This document shows positions 35,866 through 47,675 of a stretch of DNA of 64,000 nucleotides, piece by piece (within the stretch, counting starts at the first letter, position 1; each line of letters opens with the position of its first letter). Origin of the DNA: Mytilus californianus (Eukaryota; Mollusca; Bivalvia; Mytilida; Mytilidae); the NCBI RefSeq assembly GCF_021869535.1, contig NW_026262669.1, forward strand, positions 744,001 through 808,000. The letters run 5' to 3'. Below the pieces are notes generated by a model. That model searched no databases. It was not told where the DNA came from and saw only the letters and a program-made list of their open reading frames with translations. The position numbers and the translations under genes are program-made.

Positions 35866-36949
35866 AGTACATAATAGGTAAAATTACAAATAAGACGACT
35901 AATCTGGTATATATAGTACTTAAACTGTGCACACATGTCGCTAGTGAGTAAGTCACATATATATCGTATCGGTGAACTAATTTTAAATGGTGACCATACA
36001 ACTTATTAAGTATTACACTGTTTGCGCAGCTGTTGTGTAAATAATAGACCTTGATAAAGAAGTCTCAAAGTAATAAACATGCACGAATATCACGTATCGA
36101 TTGTTATATGCTATTGTCATACGTTTGAGCAGATAGTCTGTAACTGCAGAGAAGAAAGAATTTGACATTAGGAAAATTGATATATTCACATTTTTCATAT
36201 ATTTGTGTCAATATCTTAATAAAAATTAAGGTATCAACCATCCATTCTAGCTTTGGTAGTATCCTTAACCAGTCGATATCCACGCTAGATATCGATCGAA
36301 ACATATACTGATTATCTTTCGAGATATTAAAAGTTATGGTGTCAATAGTGTCGTTGGATAATTTTTTTAAAGATAATAAACACATATTTCCTCTCTTAAT
36401 AGTTACTAGCAAGTGTCTATAATACAGAATAATATATTCAAAAGTTAATCTTTACTTCAAATGTCATAGAATTCGTCAAAAATGCAATGTTCATCATCCT
36501 GGTTAAATGTGTAATAAATAAATAAAAACAATAGTTTGTACATAATCGTAACAGGACATGTCAAGTCAATGCCTAATATACCAGGAAATGGCTAATCATT
36601 GCGTGTGACAAGGTTCTAAATTGAGAAGTAGGGCAACCGGACATATACACTATCAAAGAGTTCAGACATATCACTTTTGCTAAATGTATAACCAATGCCT
36701 TTATGAAACTCGATGCAATGTTAAAGGCTCTTTATCTAAGGACAATTGATAATAATTCATTTTAAAGGCTACAAAGAGGGAATAATAAGTCTTTCGGTTT
36801 GAATTTTAAAATTGCAACTTGTATGCAATAAACAATGATATACATTTCCGTATTGTTATTTGACAGATCATTTCCAGTTTTCAGATGCACCAATTAAATG
36901 TTTTTGAAATGAGAGGTGAACGATATCAAAGGGGAATTCAACTATCAAC
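35866..36949. other. Intron of locus B
   Basis: No exon seen. A 102-residue minus-strand frame at 36104-36412 has no homology I recognise, no flanking splice signals of note and AT-biased composition, so it is not called. Confidence 0.4.
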
Positions 36950-37070
36950 GCCATAGTAAAAAGGAAAGACATAGTTCATAACGGTCAATCAACTCGTGAT
37001 GACGTCCGTATAATTTTTGAAGGGATAATTTGAACGTCACTACTTGGAAATCTTGTAACATATGAAACGT
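36950..37070 (-). pseudogene. Fragment of the YIDD-type reverse-transcriptase element
   Basis: The block 'ataacggtcaatcaactcgt' followed by 'gatgacgtccgtata' and 'gaagggataattt' recurs at 32835-32890 and in diverged form at 33330-33420. It is a third fragment of the reverse-transcriptase relic. Confidence 0.5.
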
Positions 37071-37499
37071 ATTTTAACAATACGCTTTTTTTATATCTTT
37101 ACAGGCCATGAACAACACAGCTGATTACAGATGTACAATGAAGCAATAGTGACAATTATGACCGTACCTACCTGTTTTGCAAATGACCACTCCACATTTG
37201 CATTGGTGAATTACAATAATGTAATAACATACTTTCTACACTTTTAATTGCCGGCCAGATAAACTAAAGGTACAATCGGATGTATATTTTTTAGTCCAAA
37301 TTTCTCTTCATACAATTTTACCTCTTCGTCTTAAATAAAGCGACAGTATTTACCAGTATTAATGCTATTCCCTCGGGTTTTGTTTTTCACGTGATCTTGT
37401 CTTTTGAATTGTTTGAAGAGATATGGAACAACGGTAATCTATCGTTGCAATGATCTAAGAGATCTGCCATATGACTGGGTTTTCCATATCTAGTATCAA

Positions 37500-37690
37500 A
37501 AATATATCTTGTCGACAGCTTTATCTATTTAAGGTTACACGAAACCGAATGGCATATCTCCCGATTTCTAAATTCTTCTGCACACTGGTACTTTAAATCA
37601 AGTTACATCGGAATATGAAATAAAAAATGGGGGTCACCATTTTTGTTTTTTTGTAATATTTGTGAGAAAACGTCAGTTTTGGCGACAAAT
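37500..37690 (+). repeat. 'ggtcaccat/gtgc' dispersed repeat fragment
   Basis: The segment with 'aaaaaatgggggtcaccatt' resembles two segments at 58480-58520 and 58680-58710 ('ggggtcaccgtgcttg', 'gggtcaccgtgcat'). I recognise the phrase from mussel repeats. There is no coding content. Confidence 0.4.
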
Positions 37691-38214
37691 TTACATAAAT
37701 ATATAGGGAAAATACCTTTTTTATCTTATTTTTTTTATCTTTTTTAATGAGGGCTATGTAATTATATACGGAGAAAGACTAAAAACTAACATAATATCCA
37801 GGATTGTATACTGAATCCATGCATGTATAGAAACACATATGTCACCATCCTTGTTTTTTAGATACATTGCTTCAAAGTTGACCGATACGCTTAGAATTTG
37901 ACAGAAAAAGTGTGACGTTACTGAATACAGAATAACGTTATTTTTATTCACAGGTATTTAAAAAATAAATTTAAATGGTGTTTGATATTTTATTTTCATT
38001 TCTCCTGTCGTAAATTTCCTACTTATTCAACATTACATTCGACTGAGTTAATTTTATTTCTTCCTAAAAGGGTGCGCTTTTAGCTTTTAAAAACTGAATC
38101 TTCAACTTAACCCTACTAAACTAGACAATGGTGATGATACCGATGGTCCATGCATGAATTAAATTAAGTGCTTCGAAAATTTGATTTGGTAAACTGATGT
38201 TGAAGTACAATTTG

Positions 38215-38280
38215 AATTGATTGATTGATGATTTCTAAACGTCCAGTGGCAAATATTTCATAAATTTTCAGGACGATACA
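38215..38280 (+). repeat. Dispersed mussel repeat ('aacgtccagtggcaaatat' type)
   Basis: Same-orientation copy of the core at 1623-1700, with 'gattgattgatgatttctaa', 'acgtccagtggcaaatattt' and 'cataaattttcagg'. Confidence 0.6.
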
Positions 38281-39549
38281 ATACAATTTAAAATAGTTGT
38301 GTCTTAAAGACACATTTGATGCAACCGTCAAAAAGGATAAAATATTCTGTTAGTTGTAAAAATTATAAAGAAAATCAACATCCTTATAAAATACACATTC
38401 TAAATATAGTACATTTTGTAAACGTGTGGTTGTGTGCATAGTCAGTCGGACAAACCTTGCAAACTGTATGCAAAATTTTACTTAAATAGACAAAGTTCAA
38501 CATTCTGTCATTCGTGGACAATTGCCATATTCAGCAACCTGTCATAAAAAAAATTTGACAAGATGTGCATCTTTAGTATATGTACATAAATTATAGTACA
38601 TAATTTCAAAGTTTAAGCTTAAGAAACTGTAGTCCTAAGAAATCAGCCGTATAAACCCTATATACCAAGTGCGGGACGGACTGTCGAAAGGACACGGGTA
38701 AACAATATGCTCCCAGCATTTTGTCTAGGGAGCAAAATGTATATTAGCATATATGATGATGTTCTATTTATAAATCCTTTGGTGACAAAATATCATTTTG
38801 AATAAGCAGTTCATAGTGAAATGGTAATTGGGAGATCTCAAATGTAGCAACGTAAGCAAGCTAACATCTACGTCATTTGGTCTTTGATGGAAAGTGTCTC
38901 ATTTGCAATCATATGCATACTACACCTCCTTATTTCATAATGGATTGAGTTTTCTCCTGAAATACAAGAAGTTTAAAGACCAACAAATACGTACTAGGAG
39001 ACTGAAAATTAATATGTTGCTGTTCAAAATCTGACGTTTGTTGTGAACATGTGATGTTTTAATTTGATAAATTTAATACTTGCCATACTAAATATACTTA
39101 TTAACTTTCCAATTCAAGGGACCAACGAATCTTTACTAAAACTACAAATTAGCAGTACAAAAATACTCGTCCATCCTGCATTAGTCACGTGTTATCTAGA
39201 TTTGGTTTTATGTGTCGTTAATTGGCCAGTTGCTGTTTTATTGTATATCCCACATTTCAATTTATGCACACACAGAAATAACAACCCTTTTAATTTACCT
39301 AAACACTTGTATACTTGTTGTAAAATCTCCTTACTGCAAATACTCTCGGGCTTTTCCCGACGCCTGTGTGAGCAATACCCCATCCCCAAAAAGGCACCTT
39401 TGCTATTCGTCTGTGAGTCGTTTTGTCTCCCCACTTTGTGAAAAGGTGCGTTATTTATCAGCTGTACCTGTACATTATGTCCAACAAAAGTGCAAATTAA
39501 TAGGAATCTAAAATCAAAATGAATTTAGGATCTCGTTTTGTCCGTCCGG
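38281..39549. other. Intron of locus B with unexplained GC-richer patch
   Basis: No called exon. At 39330-39460 a GC-richer patch ('cgggcttttcccgacgcctg' onward) is open in overlapping frames on both strands (39064-39441, 39212-39511 and, on the minus strand, 39192-39434). None shows a recognisable domain. It may be a repeat fragment. Confidence 0.4.
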
Positions 39550-39860
39550 TCTTGTTAGCTCTCTCATGTGTATACAATTTTTGCCAGATTTGTATAAAAC
39601 TCATATATTAGGTTTATATCAGAATTGTTGCTGACAAGTTTGAAAATAAGTAACGATCAATTATTTGTAAACGAGTAATGCCCCTAGGAAATATTGATTA
39701 CATGGAAAATTGCGCTCTCACGTGTATACATTTTGCTAGATCTCTAACTAATTTATATGAAAGGTTTATATCAGCATTGTCTTGGATAATTTCGGAAGTC
39801 AGTGCCGATCAAATATTTTTAAAAGAGTTATATCGGAAATTGCATTGCATTTGCTCTTAA
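39550..39860 (+). repeat. Direct repeat, about 155-bp period, two copies
   Basis: The unit with 'gtgtatacaatttttgccag', 'aggtttatatcag' and 'gccgatcaaatattt' or 'aacgatcaattatttgtaaa' occurs from about 39550 and again from about 39710. The copies are diverged. I recognise the phrase from mussel repeats. Confidence 0.65.
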
Positions 39861-41689
39861 GCATTTTTCTATCAACGATATTTATAAAAAAAAAAAAAAA
39901 TCAAAGCACCGATCATTCATTTATTGTGGGGCCACACGTTTTTAATGAATCGTTTGATTATAAATTTCGAGAAAATAATTTATTTCAGAATGGGAATTGA
40001 AAGAAAAAAATGTAACAGGATCTGAATGATTTAATTATATTTCTTCCTAACAGAGTGCACATTTAGTGTTGACATCCCATATGTTTAAGCCTTTGTTTAC
40101 TTTCTCCTTATTCCGATGTAGCTGTCTTGTGTAGACTGTGCTTACAAGATTACAATGCCAGTAGTTTGTTTTAAACAAGCTTCCGAAACCATATCGGATT
40201 TCTTCTGTACAGTCCAATAAATTTCAAAGACTTTTTACACATGAAACATAGGGAACGTTGTTTGGCCAAATAGCCAAATTCAAATACTCTTCTTTTGTCA
40301 TTCCATGCCAACAAACTATTTTCTGTCTGAGTTTATACTTCTGATTGTACTGTGCATTCGTTCGCTAGTATCTATCGGTATCCTTTTCCAAATAAATTTC
40401 CTTTTTCTATTTTGCTAGCGACGGTGACCATTTAAAAACGAATGGGCTTCTTAGTGGAATTGAAAAATTTCACAGGGAAACGGCGTGCATCATAAGTAGG
40501 AATGTATTTAAAAAAAAAAAAAAACAAACCTAGAATAAAAAAGGCCAGTCTGTTATTCATAAGAACACATAAAGATAAATCGTAAAATTGCTTACTTATC
40601 AATAGAAACAAAACGTTTCAAAAGTCCATATTTAAATGTAAAGAATGAGAAGAAGAATGGGAGGAAGACGACGAAGCAATCAATGTCAAATAACGTATTG
40701 CCACAAATCCCTCGAAACTCTGCATTCTATGCAAAGTTACTGTTAAACATGTTTATTAGGTTAATTTAAATTTCACATAAGTGCGATTTTTTTTTATTAT
40801 TTCTCATTTTTGTTCTTTCGTGTAAATCGCATCTGTAAAGTGAAGTTTTTGTTTTGTGATTGTATATGATACGATTAGAAAGTAACGCTAAAATGAATTT
40901 TATACCAGGCTGAGGCAAATTGTTTCTTTAATTCGTTCTGAGTTGTTATAAAACATCAGGTTTTTACGTTTGCCGTCAACAGCAGGAACGATAAGTCGTG
41001 ACGTAACGTCATTCGGTATCGTGTAACCTTAATATGTAGTTATCATCGGTCTTATGTATTTACTAGTATAATTTAGTTATTTATTTATCTAATCTATTTA
41101 ATTATTTCACAGTATTTATGTGACATATTTTTGTTTTATTCTTTTAAGTCATTTTGAAATTCCCTATACCTTTTTAATGTATTTGTCCTCTTTTTTTTAA
41201 TGTTTTTTTTATTTTATTGTGATTTTAATCAATATTATTTCAAACAGAATATTCCTGTTTATGTTAATTTTAATTAATATTCATCGTCACTGTTAAAACA
41301 TTTTACATGCAAGTAACACATGATTTTGATTAACATGTAGTATATGCATCCAGATATATCAGAACTAAAATATATCCATCAACCATCTACTATTTCTACT
41401 ATTTAATTACTTTTATCTTAAATATAACTTCTAGTGAAAATCGAGCTTACTGTCCATGATAAAAAATCACGGTGAGAGAGTAACTATCACATATGTCATT
41501 AAGAGCATTTCAACCATGGATCATATTTTCACAGTTTTTCACATTGTGACACTATTACCCTAGAACGTATTTTAAAATATCTAGGATCGAACTGTTCTAG
41601 AACTGATAAGAACTGGTAAGAACAATTCATTGACAAATTATACTGACAGTTCTAACGAGAGGATATAACTGACAAGTTAGGGAGAGGGT
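39861..41689. other. Intron of locus B, no recognisable exon
   Basis: AT-rich sequence with poly(A) tracts at about 39886-39900 and 40509-40523. No LRR exon was found despite searching for the donor-plus-LRR pattern. Confidence 0.45.
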
Positions 41690-41985
41690 TGAGCGCTCAC
41701 AAACATGTTTATCCCCGCCACATTCTTTATATGCCTGTCCCAAGTCATGAGACTGTCGTTTAGTGGTTGTTGTTGGTTCATGTCTTTCTAATTGTTTTTC
41801 GTTAATTGTTTTGTTATAAATTAGGCCGTTAGTGTTCTTAATTAAATTGTTACATATTTGTCGTATCGAGGCCTTTTAAAGCCGACTACATGGTCTGTTT
41901 TTTTTTTCATTGCTTACATCAACTCTGTTTGAACTTTGGTGGATTGTTGTCTCATTCATTGGCAATTATACCTCATCTCCTTATT
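41690..41985 (+). repeat. Dispersed mussel repeat ending in 'ggcaattatacctcatctcc'
   Basis: The run from 'gcgctcacaaacatgtttat' through 'tcatgagactgtcg', 'taggccgttagtgttctt' and 'tttggtggattgttgtctca' to 'ggcaattatacctcatctcc' is, from memory, one of the most abundant interspersed repeats in Mytilus. Related ends lie at 24280-24315, 59990-60030 and 63800-63845. Confidence 0.7.
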
Positions 41986-42077
41986 TTTTTACTAACGCTA
42001 ACAAAATGAAATAAAAAAAACTGACTGTATCCAATAACAAGCCAACATCTATGAATAAAAACAAAATTGTTCTTAGA

Positions 42078-42118
42078 CAAAAAAAAAACAAAAAACAAAA
42101 CAAAAAACAAAACAACAA
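42078..42118 (+). repeat. A-rich simple repeat (aaaac/aaaaaac)
   Basis: About 40 bp of A runs broken by single C. The minus-strand frame over it encodes a Phe/Val-rich string that is a composition artefact. Confidence 0.7.
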
Positions 42119-42318
42119 AAGCGAACAGAATAAAGCAAATAAACAAGATGACAATAGTCAACATCTTTAATTGCCAAATATTCTTTATCAGCTTACAATA
42201 ATATTTTGAATCTTAATATACAAATCCAACAGACACGATATCAGATGTCTACTTGGAATTTATAGTAACAATGTATATATGTTTTTTTTACATTCGTAAA
42301 TCCTAATTACATACTAAC

Positions 42319-42390
42319 AAGTAATTCAAAGACGTTAGGTTTCCAAAAGCGTGTTCTTTGATATGGGTGATATTGTTTGCACTCAAGTGT
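42319..42390 (-). CDS. LRR exon, locus B (type HLS)
   Basis: A 72-nt minus-strand exon with acceptor ATTACAG, donor GTTAGT and phase-2 borders. The core ANNITHIKEHAFGNLTSL fits the LRR consensus and has sequons NIT and NLT. It pairs with the locus A exon at 16498. It is the last LRR exon seen before the C-cap exon, which lies 7.8 kb farther on. Confidence 0.8.
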
Positions 42391-43051
42391 CTGTAATATT
42401 AATACTATACATTTTATCTAACATATATTCAAGAAAGCACTCTTACAACTTACTACATCTGTACAAATTTAGTTTATATGCTGACAAGTAAAAGAACAAA
42501 CTATTGTGTATTGAACGAGTCCATAGATTTGTTTCTCTCTTCCATTGAAAAAATTAAGAAACGAAAAGTGGGTTAAAACAGCCAATTTGTTATACCTCTC
42601 GAAAAAAGGAAGTAGATTATTGTAGATACATTTGTTTTGCTGTTATTGTGAAACTTTCAAAAAGTACATTTCTAAAGGGCACCTTTTCGCTATTAGTTTG
42701 ATTAATATAATTTTTATATCTTTGCAGGTTAAAGAAAACTATGAAAATAAGAAAATGTGGAATAAACTTAACATATTGCATTTAAACGACTCGAATAACA
42801 AAGTAGATCTCGAGGGCAAAACACATTCTTCAACAACAGACAGGTACACCTGTAGTATGGCAAGCTCTACAGAGTTTTGAGTTTAGAGTAGTTGAGGAGA
42901 GATTTAAATGAATTTAATCAACTATCTAAAATTAACATAATCATCATTCCTAATGCTTAATGTATAATCATGATAATTAGAAGAAACAAGTTATGTGTGA
43001 GTTAATTGCAAGTTTAAGAAACCAATACAGAATAATTACATCATGACTTAC

Positions 43052-43123
43052 ATGTAATACAAGTTTGTCATGTTGATAAAAGTATTACTCTCCAATAACT
43101 GTATCTTGTTGTTGTGAAAATAT
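43052..43123 (-). CDS. LRR exon, locus B (type NNKI)
   Basis: A 72-nt minus-strand exon with acceptor GTTAAG, donor GTAAGT and phase-2 borders. The core is HNNKIQLLESNTFINMTNL. It is closely related to the four tandem exons at 44363-46573, sharing SNTFINMTNLY, but its flanking intron is much less similar to theirs. It is the intact counterpart of the decayed exon at 17144. It has the sequon NMT. Confidence 0.82.
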
Positions 43124-43725
43124 CTTAACAGATTAATCAATTCAACTTCATGATTACAAATTATTAAAAAATAGATAAAAATAGAAAACAATTAGTAGTA
43201 AAGCAAGTATTTGTACGATTGTTTGTTCTGTTAGTATTACCGGTTAATATCGTATGTCAACGTCTGCTTATTGGATACTTATATACACCTTATGGTTGTG
43301 CATAAACATTCCGTTGCATTTTCTGTAGGATCTACAAAGCATGGCTATCTATTGTATTGTATCAAGCTTTACTTTAGCATGCTATTCTGTGTGGCACATT
43401 TATCAACGTCATGTAAACGGATACTTATAGAGTTTCTTCTGTGTGAGAAACATCGCATAGTTTAATTCGTTTATTTTATTTATATTTTTAGCAAGAATCA
43501 GTCAATTAGTTTTCTGGATTAAATTGTTTCAGATTGTGTGTAACCAGGACCTTTAATAGCATTGCCAGTTTTAGTCACATTATGTGTTGTGCTCATTGTT
43601 GAATGTGAACCATCTTTAGTGTCATCCGAGTGTTATCATAGTTAACGTCTTTTCTACCGATGTATGATGTATAAGTTTTGAATAATGCATTAATTGTAAT
43701 CTTAATAAATAATACAGGTACTCAC

Positions 43726-43797
43726 AAATACCGGAGAGTTGGAAGATCCATAAAAGTGAATGATACTATTGTAGATATTTCATTGTAATACAGCAGT
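43726..43797 (-). CDS. LRR exon, locus B (type NEI)
   Basis: A 72-nt minus-strand exon with acceptor CTTTAAG, donor GTGAGTACC and phase-2 borders. The core YYNEISTIVSFTFMDLPTL is a leucine-rich repeat. Its relatives are 18582 in locus A and 47676 in locus B. Confidence 0.8.
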
Positions 43798-44362
43798 CTT
43801 AAAGAGAAGGTTACACAAGTTTAATTTGTCTATCATTTAACAGTCCAAATCTTAGAAATACATTGTTTAAATAATATGATGTTACAAAAGAATCAAACTA
43901 AAACATGTTTAAGAAGCATATGAATAACATGATATGTGTTGTAGACGTCTATCATACGACACAACTAGCCAAAGTTATATAAAGAGCATATATATTTCCA
44001 TATTTCTGTGTGTGATAAAAGGTCAATACTTTTACATGCTAAAGATTTATATGACTAAAAGGAGTTATAAGATAAACGTCAATTATATCGCAACCAAACG
44101 AAATCAATAACCAAAATATATCTAGAGGTGAATATAAAGTCCTCGACAACAGACAGGTATCCCTGTAATATGACAAGCTGTGAAACTTCTCAATTCTTAT
44201 AAAAATTGTTTATAGATTCATTTGCAATTATAATAACAACTCTGTCATTAACTTAAACACCAGGCCTAAAGTTCGTAATTACTTTTTGTATTATACGTGA
44301 GTAACTTGTTAGAAAAATGCAAGTTTTGAGAAATAAAACATAATAAGTGCATCACGACTTAC

Positions 44363-44434
44363 AGTTCATACAAGTTTGTCATGTTGATAAACGTATTACT
44401 TTTTAATGACCGTATCTTGTTGTTATATAGATAT
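44363..44434 (-). CDS. LRR exon, tandem cassette 4 of 4 in transcription order
   Basis: A 72-nt minus-strand exon with acceptor TTTTTAG, donor GTAAGT and phase-2 borders. The core is YNNKIRSLKSNTFINMTNL, ending in Tyr-Glu-Leu. Compared with the neighbouring cassette exon at 45076 it has eight substitutions in 72 nt, seven of them amino-acid changing (Y/H, Y/N, R/Q, K/E and a three-base E/R change). The adjoining introns differ at only about 12 of 641 sites. Most changed residues flank the conserved Leu and Asn of the beta-strand, the usual ligand-facing side of LRR domains. Confidence 0.85.
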
Positions 44435-45075
44435 CTAAAAAGGGAAAACAAACGTACTTTGGTATAGCATAATACACGCAGTTAAACACAACAATTCCTA
44501 TCGGATACAAAAGTTTACTGATGTTCTAATCTATTAAATCTAGAAAAAAAGACAAATCGAAGTTACACACATACTTATAGAATTGCTTGATCTACAAATG
44601 AACGGAGAATTGGTGCTTCAACACGATACTCGTCTCCTGCTATACTTGGATCACTAACACGGTATTGTTCGTGTAAACGACACTCAGTAAGCAGTATTGT
44701 CTCCTATTTTTTTTACCTTTATGAAAAACCTAGACAATATATTTTAGGTCGACATTTAAACACTTATGGAAGCTTCTGACACTCACTGGTATCGATTGCA
44801 ATGTTTTACACTGGTTAAAATCAAACCAAAGTATATTTCAACTGTTTGATGAACTACCGTCGGAAATAAAGTGTTAAATCATCAATATAAAACAAAATAG
44901 AATATGTCAGAGGTTGCCATATAATAAATTAGTTTAAATTATCTCACAATGATATCGTGTCTCACAGGAGAATTTAACTTGATATTGCGGAATCTTCGCC
45001 ATACCATGAAATGTAAGGTCAATATTTATAAAGGAGTAACTTAAAAAAAACCATAATAATTATATAACGACTTAC

Positions 45076-45147
45076 AGCCGATACAAGTTTGTCATGTTGA
45101 TAAACGTATTACTTTCTAATGACTGTATCTTGTTGTTATTAAGATGT
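45076..45147 (-). CDS. LRR exon, tandem cassette 3 of 4
   Basis: A 72-nt minus-strand exon with acceptor TTTTTAG, donor GTAAGT and phase-2 borders. The core is NNNKIQSLESNTFINMTNL, ending in Tyr-Arg-Leu. It is identical to the exon at 45789 at every base, and the following introns differ at only about 12 sites, so the two cassettes separated very recently or were homogenised. Confidence 0.86.
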
Positions 45148-45788
45148 CTAAAAAGAGAAAACAAACGTACTTTGGTATAGCATAATACACGCAGTTAAAC
45201 ACAACAATTCCTATCGGATACAACAGTTTACTGATGTTCAAATCTATTAAATCTAGAAAAAAGACAAATCGAAGTTACACACATACTTATAGAATTGCTT
45301 GATCTACAAATGAACGAAGAATTGTTGCTTCAACACAATACTCGTCTCCTGCTATACTTGGATCACTAACACGGTATTGTTCGCGTAAACGACACTCAGT
45401 AAGCAGTATTGTCTTCTATTTTTTTTTACCTTTATGAAAAACCTAGACAATTTATTTTAGGTCGACATTTAAACACTTATGGAAGCTTCTGACACTCACT
45501 GGTATCGATTGCAATGTTTTACACTGGTTAAAATCAAACCAAAGTATATTTCAACTGTTTGATGAACTACCGTCGGAAATAAAGTGTTAAATCATCAATA
45601 TAAAACAAAATAGAATATGTCAGAGGTTGCCATATATTAAATTAGTTTAAATTATCTCACAATGATATCGTGTCTCACAGGAGAATTTAACTTGATATTG
45701 CGGAATCCTCGCCATACCATGAAATGTAAGGTCAATATTTATAAAGGAGTAACTTAAAAAAAACCATAATAATTATATAGCGACTTAC

Positions 45789-45860
45789 AGCCGATACAAG
45801 TTTGTCATGTTGATAAACGTATTACTTTCTAATGACTGTATCTTGTTGTTATTAAGATGT
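45789..45860 (-). CDS. LRR exon, tandem cassette 2 of 4
   Basis: A 72-nt minus-strand exon, identical in sequence to 45076-45147, at exactly 713 bp spacing, with the same acceptor and donor. It encodes the same 24-residue leucine-rich repeat with one N-glycosylation sequon (NMT). Confidence 0.86.
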
Positions 45861-46501
45861 CTAAAAAGAGAAAACAAACGTACTTTGGTATAGCATAATA
45901 CACGCAGTTAAACACAACAATTCCTATCGGATACAACAGTTTACTGATGTTCAAATCTATTAAATCTAGAAAAAAGACAAATCGAAGTTACACACATACT
46001 TATAGAATTGCTTGATCTACAAATGAACGAAGAATTGGTGCTTCAACACAATACTCGTCTCCTGCTATACTTGGATCACTAACACGGTATTGTTCGCGTA
46101 AACGACACTCAGTAAGCAGTATTGTCTTCTATTTTTTTTTACCTTTATGAAAAACCTAGACAATTTATTTTAGGTCGACATTTAAACACTTATGGAAGCT
46201 TCTGACACTCACTGGTATCGATTGCAATGTTTTACACTGGTTAAAATCAAACCAAAGTATATTTCAACTGTTTGATGAACTACCGTCGGAAATAAAGTGT
46301 TAAATCATCAAGATAACACAAAATAGAATATGCCAGAGGTTGCCATATAATAATTCAGTTTAAATTATCTCACAATGATATCGTGTCTCACAGGAGAATT
46401 TAACATGATTTTGCGGAATCTTCGCCATACCATGAAATGTAAGGTCAATATTTATAAAGGAGTAACTTAAAAAAAAACATAATAATTATATAGCGACTAA
46501 C

Positions 46502-46573
46502 AGCCGATACAAGTTTGTCATGTTGATAAACGTATTACTTTCTAATGACTGTATCTTTTTGTAATTAAGATAT
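46502..46573 (-). CDS. LRR exon, tandem cassette 1 of 4
   Basis: A 72-nt minus-strand exon, 713 bp from 45789, with acceptor TTTTTAG and donor GTTAGT. The core is NYKKIQSLESNTFINMTNL. It differs from 45789 at three bases, all changing amino acids (H/Y, N/Y and N/K) in the first five residues. The sequence above it is a truncated and diverged fourth unit that fades out by about 46900. Confidence 0.82.
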
Positions 46574-46900
46574 CTAAAAAGAGAAAACAAAGGTGTTTTG
46601 CTAAAGCAAAATACTTTCAGTTAAACAAAATGATACTAATTGGATACAAAAGTTCATCGATGTTCAAATCTTTTAAATCTAAAAAAAAACAAAACAAATG
46701 TAAGTTACAAACAAACTTGTAAAATGTCTTGATCTTCAAACAGACGGAGAATGTACTAACAATCACTGGTATCGAATGCAATGTTTACACTGGTTAACAT
46801 CAAACCATAATCTATTTCAACTATTGACTGCATTACCAGCGAAAACGAGTCTTTGCATATTGTAACATCTCAAAACTAAATGTGTTCGGAAAAATTATAT

Positions 46901-47675
46901 ATGATATCTGATTTGAAAAGTGTTAAATCATACATACAAAGCAAAATAATAGTTGCAAGATGTTGCCTTTTCATTCTCTCACAATGATATTGTGCCACAC
47001 AGGAGAATTTAACTTGACCATGCTTATTCTTCGCCATACTGTTATTTGGATCCTTTTTGACAATTAGTATTATAACAGAATCAATGATGTATACACTTGT
47101 TTGTTCTGATGTATTTTTCACTTTAAACTGTCTATTATGATTCCTCATGCATCAAAATATTGATTACTGAATACTTACAAATGCATACACGTAATGGGTA
47201 TGTACACACAATCCGTTGATTTTTTTAAAAAGGACCTGAAAGGCATGGCTTTCTAAATTGCTGACTCAAGCCTGATGTTAGCCTGCTATGACATGTCCAT
47301 ACTGTGTGGTGTATTTTTATATCCATTACTTATCAACTTCCTGTTTACCGAATCATTTAAGCAGGATTTTGTGGTGGGTAAAAAAGCATAGTTCAAAGTT
47401 TTGTTTTTCGTGTATTGCATTTGTATAAATCAGGTACTTGGTTTCTCGTTTAATTCCTTTTTGATTTTGTTCAGTTTTATTAAGGCATTCGGTAGCATTT
47501 ATAGTTTTTTTGTTTTCGCGGTATGGGTTTTGATCATTGTTGAATAGCTTATTTTGACCTATATTTTATTGCAATCATACGTTATCAAGGTTTATGTCGT
47601 TTCTTCTGATTTCCGATTTTATTCTTAAAGTAGTCCGCTTATTGAAATCAAAATAAATAATAAACAGATACTTAC
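46901..47675. other. Intron of locus B
   Basis: No exon seen. The 90-residue minus-strand frame at 46876-47148 has no recognisable domain and partly overlaps the decayed end of the cassette array. Confidence 0.45.

Larger units (their letters stand above)
44363..46900 (-). repeat. 713-bp tandem array of LRR cassettes
   Basis: Exon starts at 44363, 45076, 45789 and 46502 are each 713 bp apart. Each full unit is one 72-nt LRR exon plus about 641 bp of intron. Units 44363-45075 and 45076-45788 differ at about 12 intronic sites plus single-base changes in two homopolymers. The unit ending at 46501 differs from its neighbour at about 12 sites, clustered in its last 200 bp. The fourth unit has a large internal deletion before 46740. 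Counts are by eye. Confidence 0.92.

Noticed and set aside
36104-36412. 102-residue minus-strand frame
   Set aside because: No recognisable domain, no supporting splice sites, and a length not unusual for AT-rich intron.
37165-37230. Possible cysteine-containing minus-strand exon with donor GTAGGT
   Set aside because: Only three cysteines, no clear acceptor and no EGF pattern.
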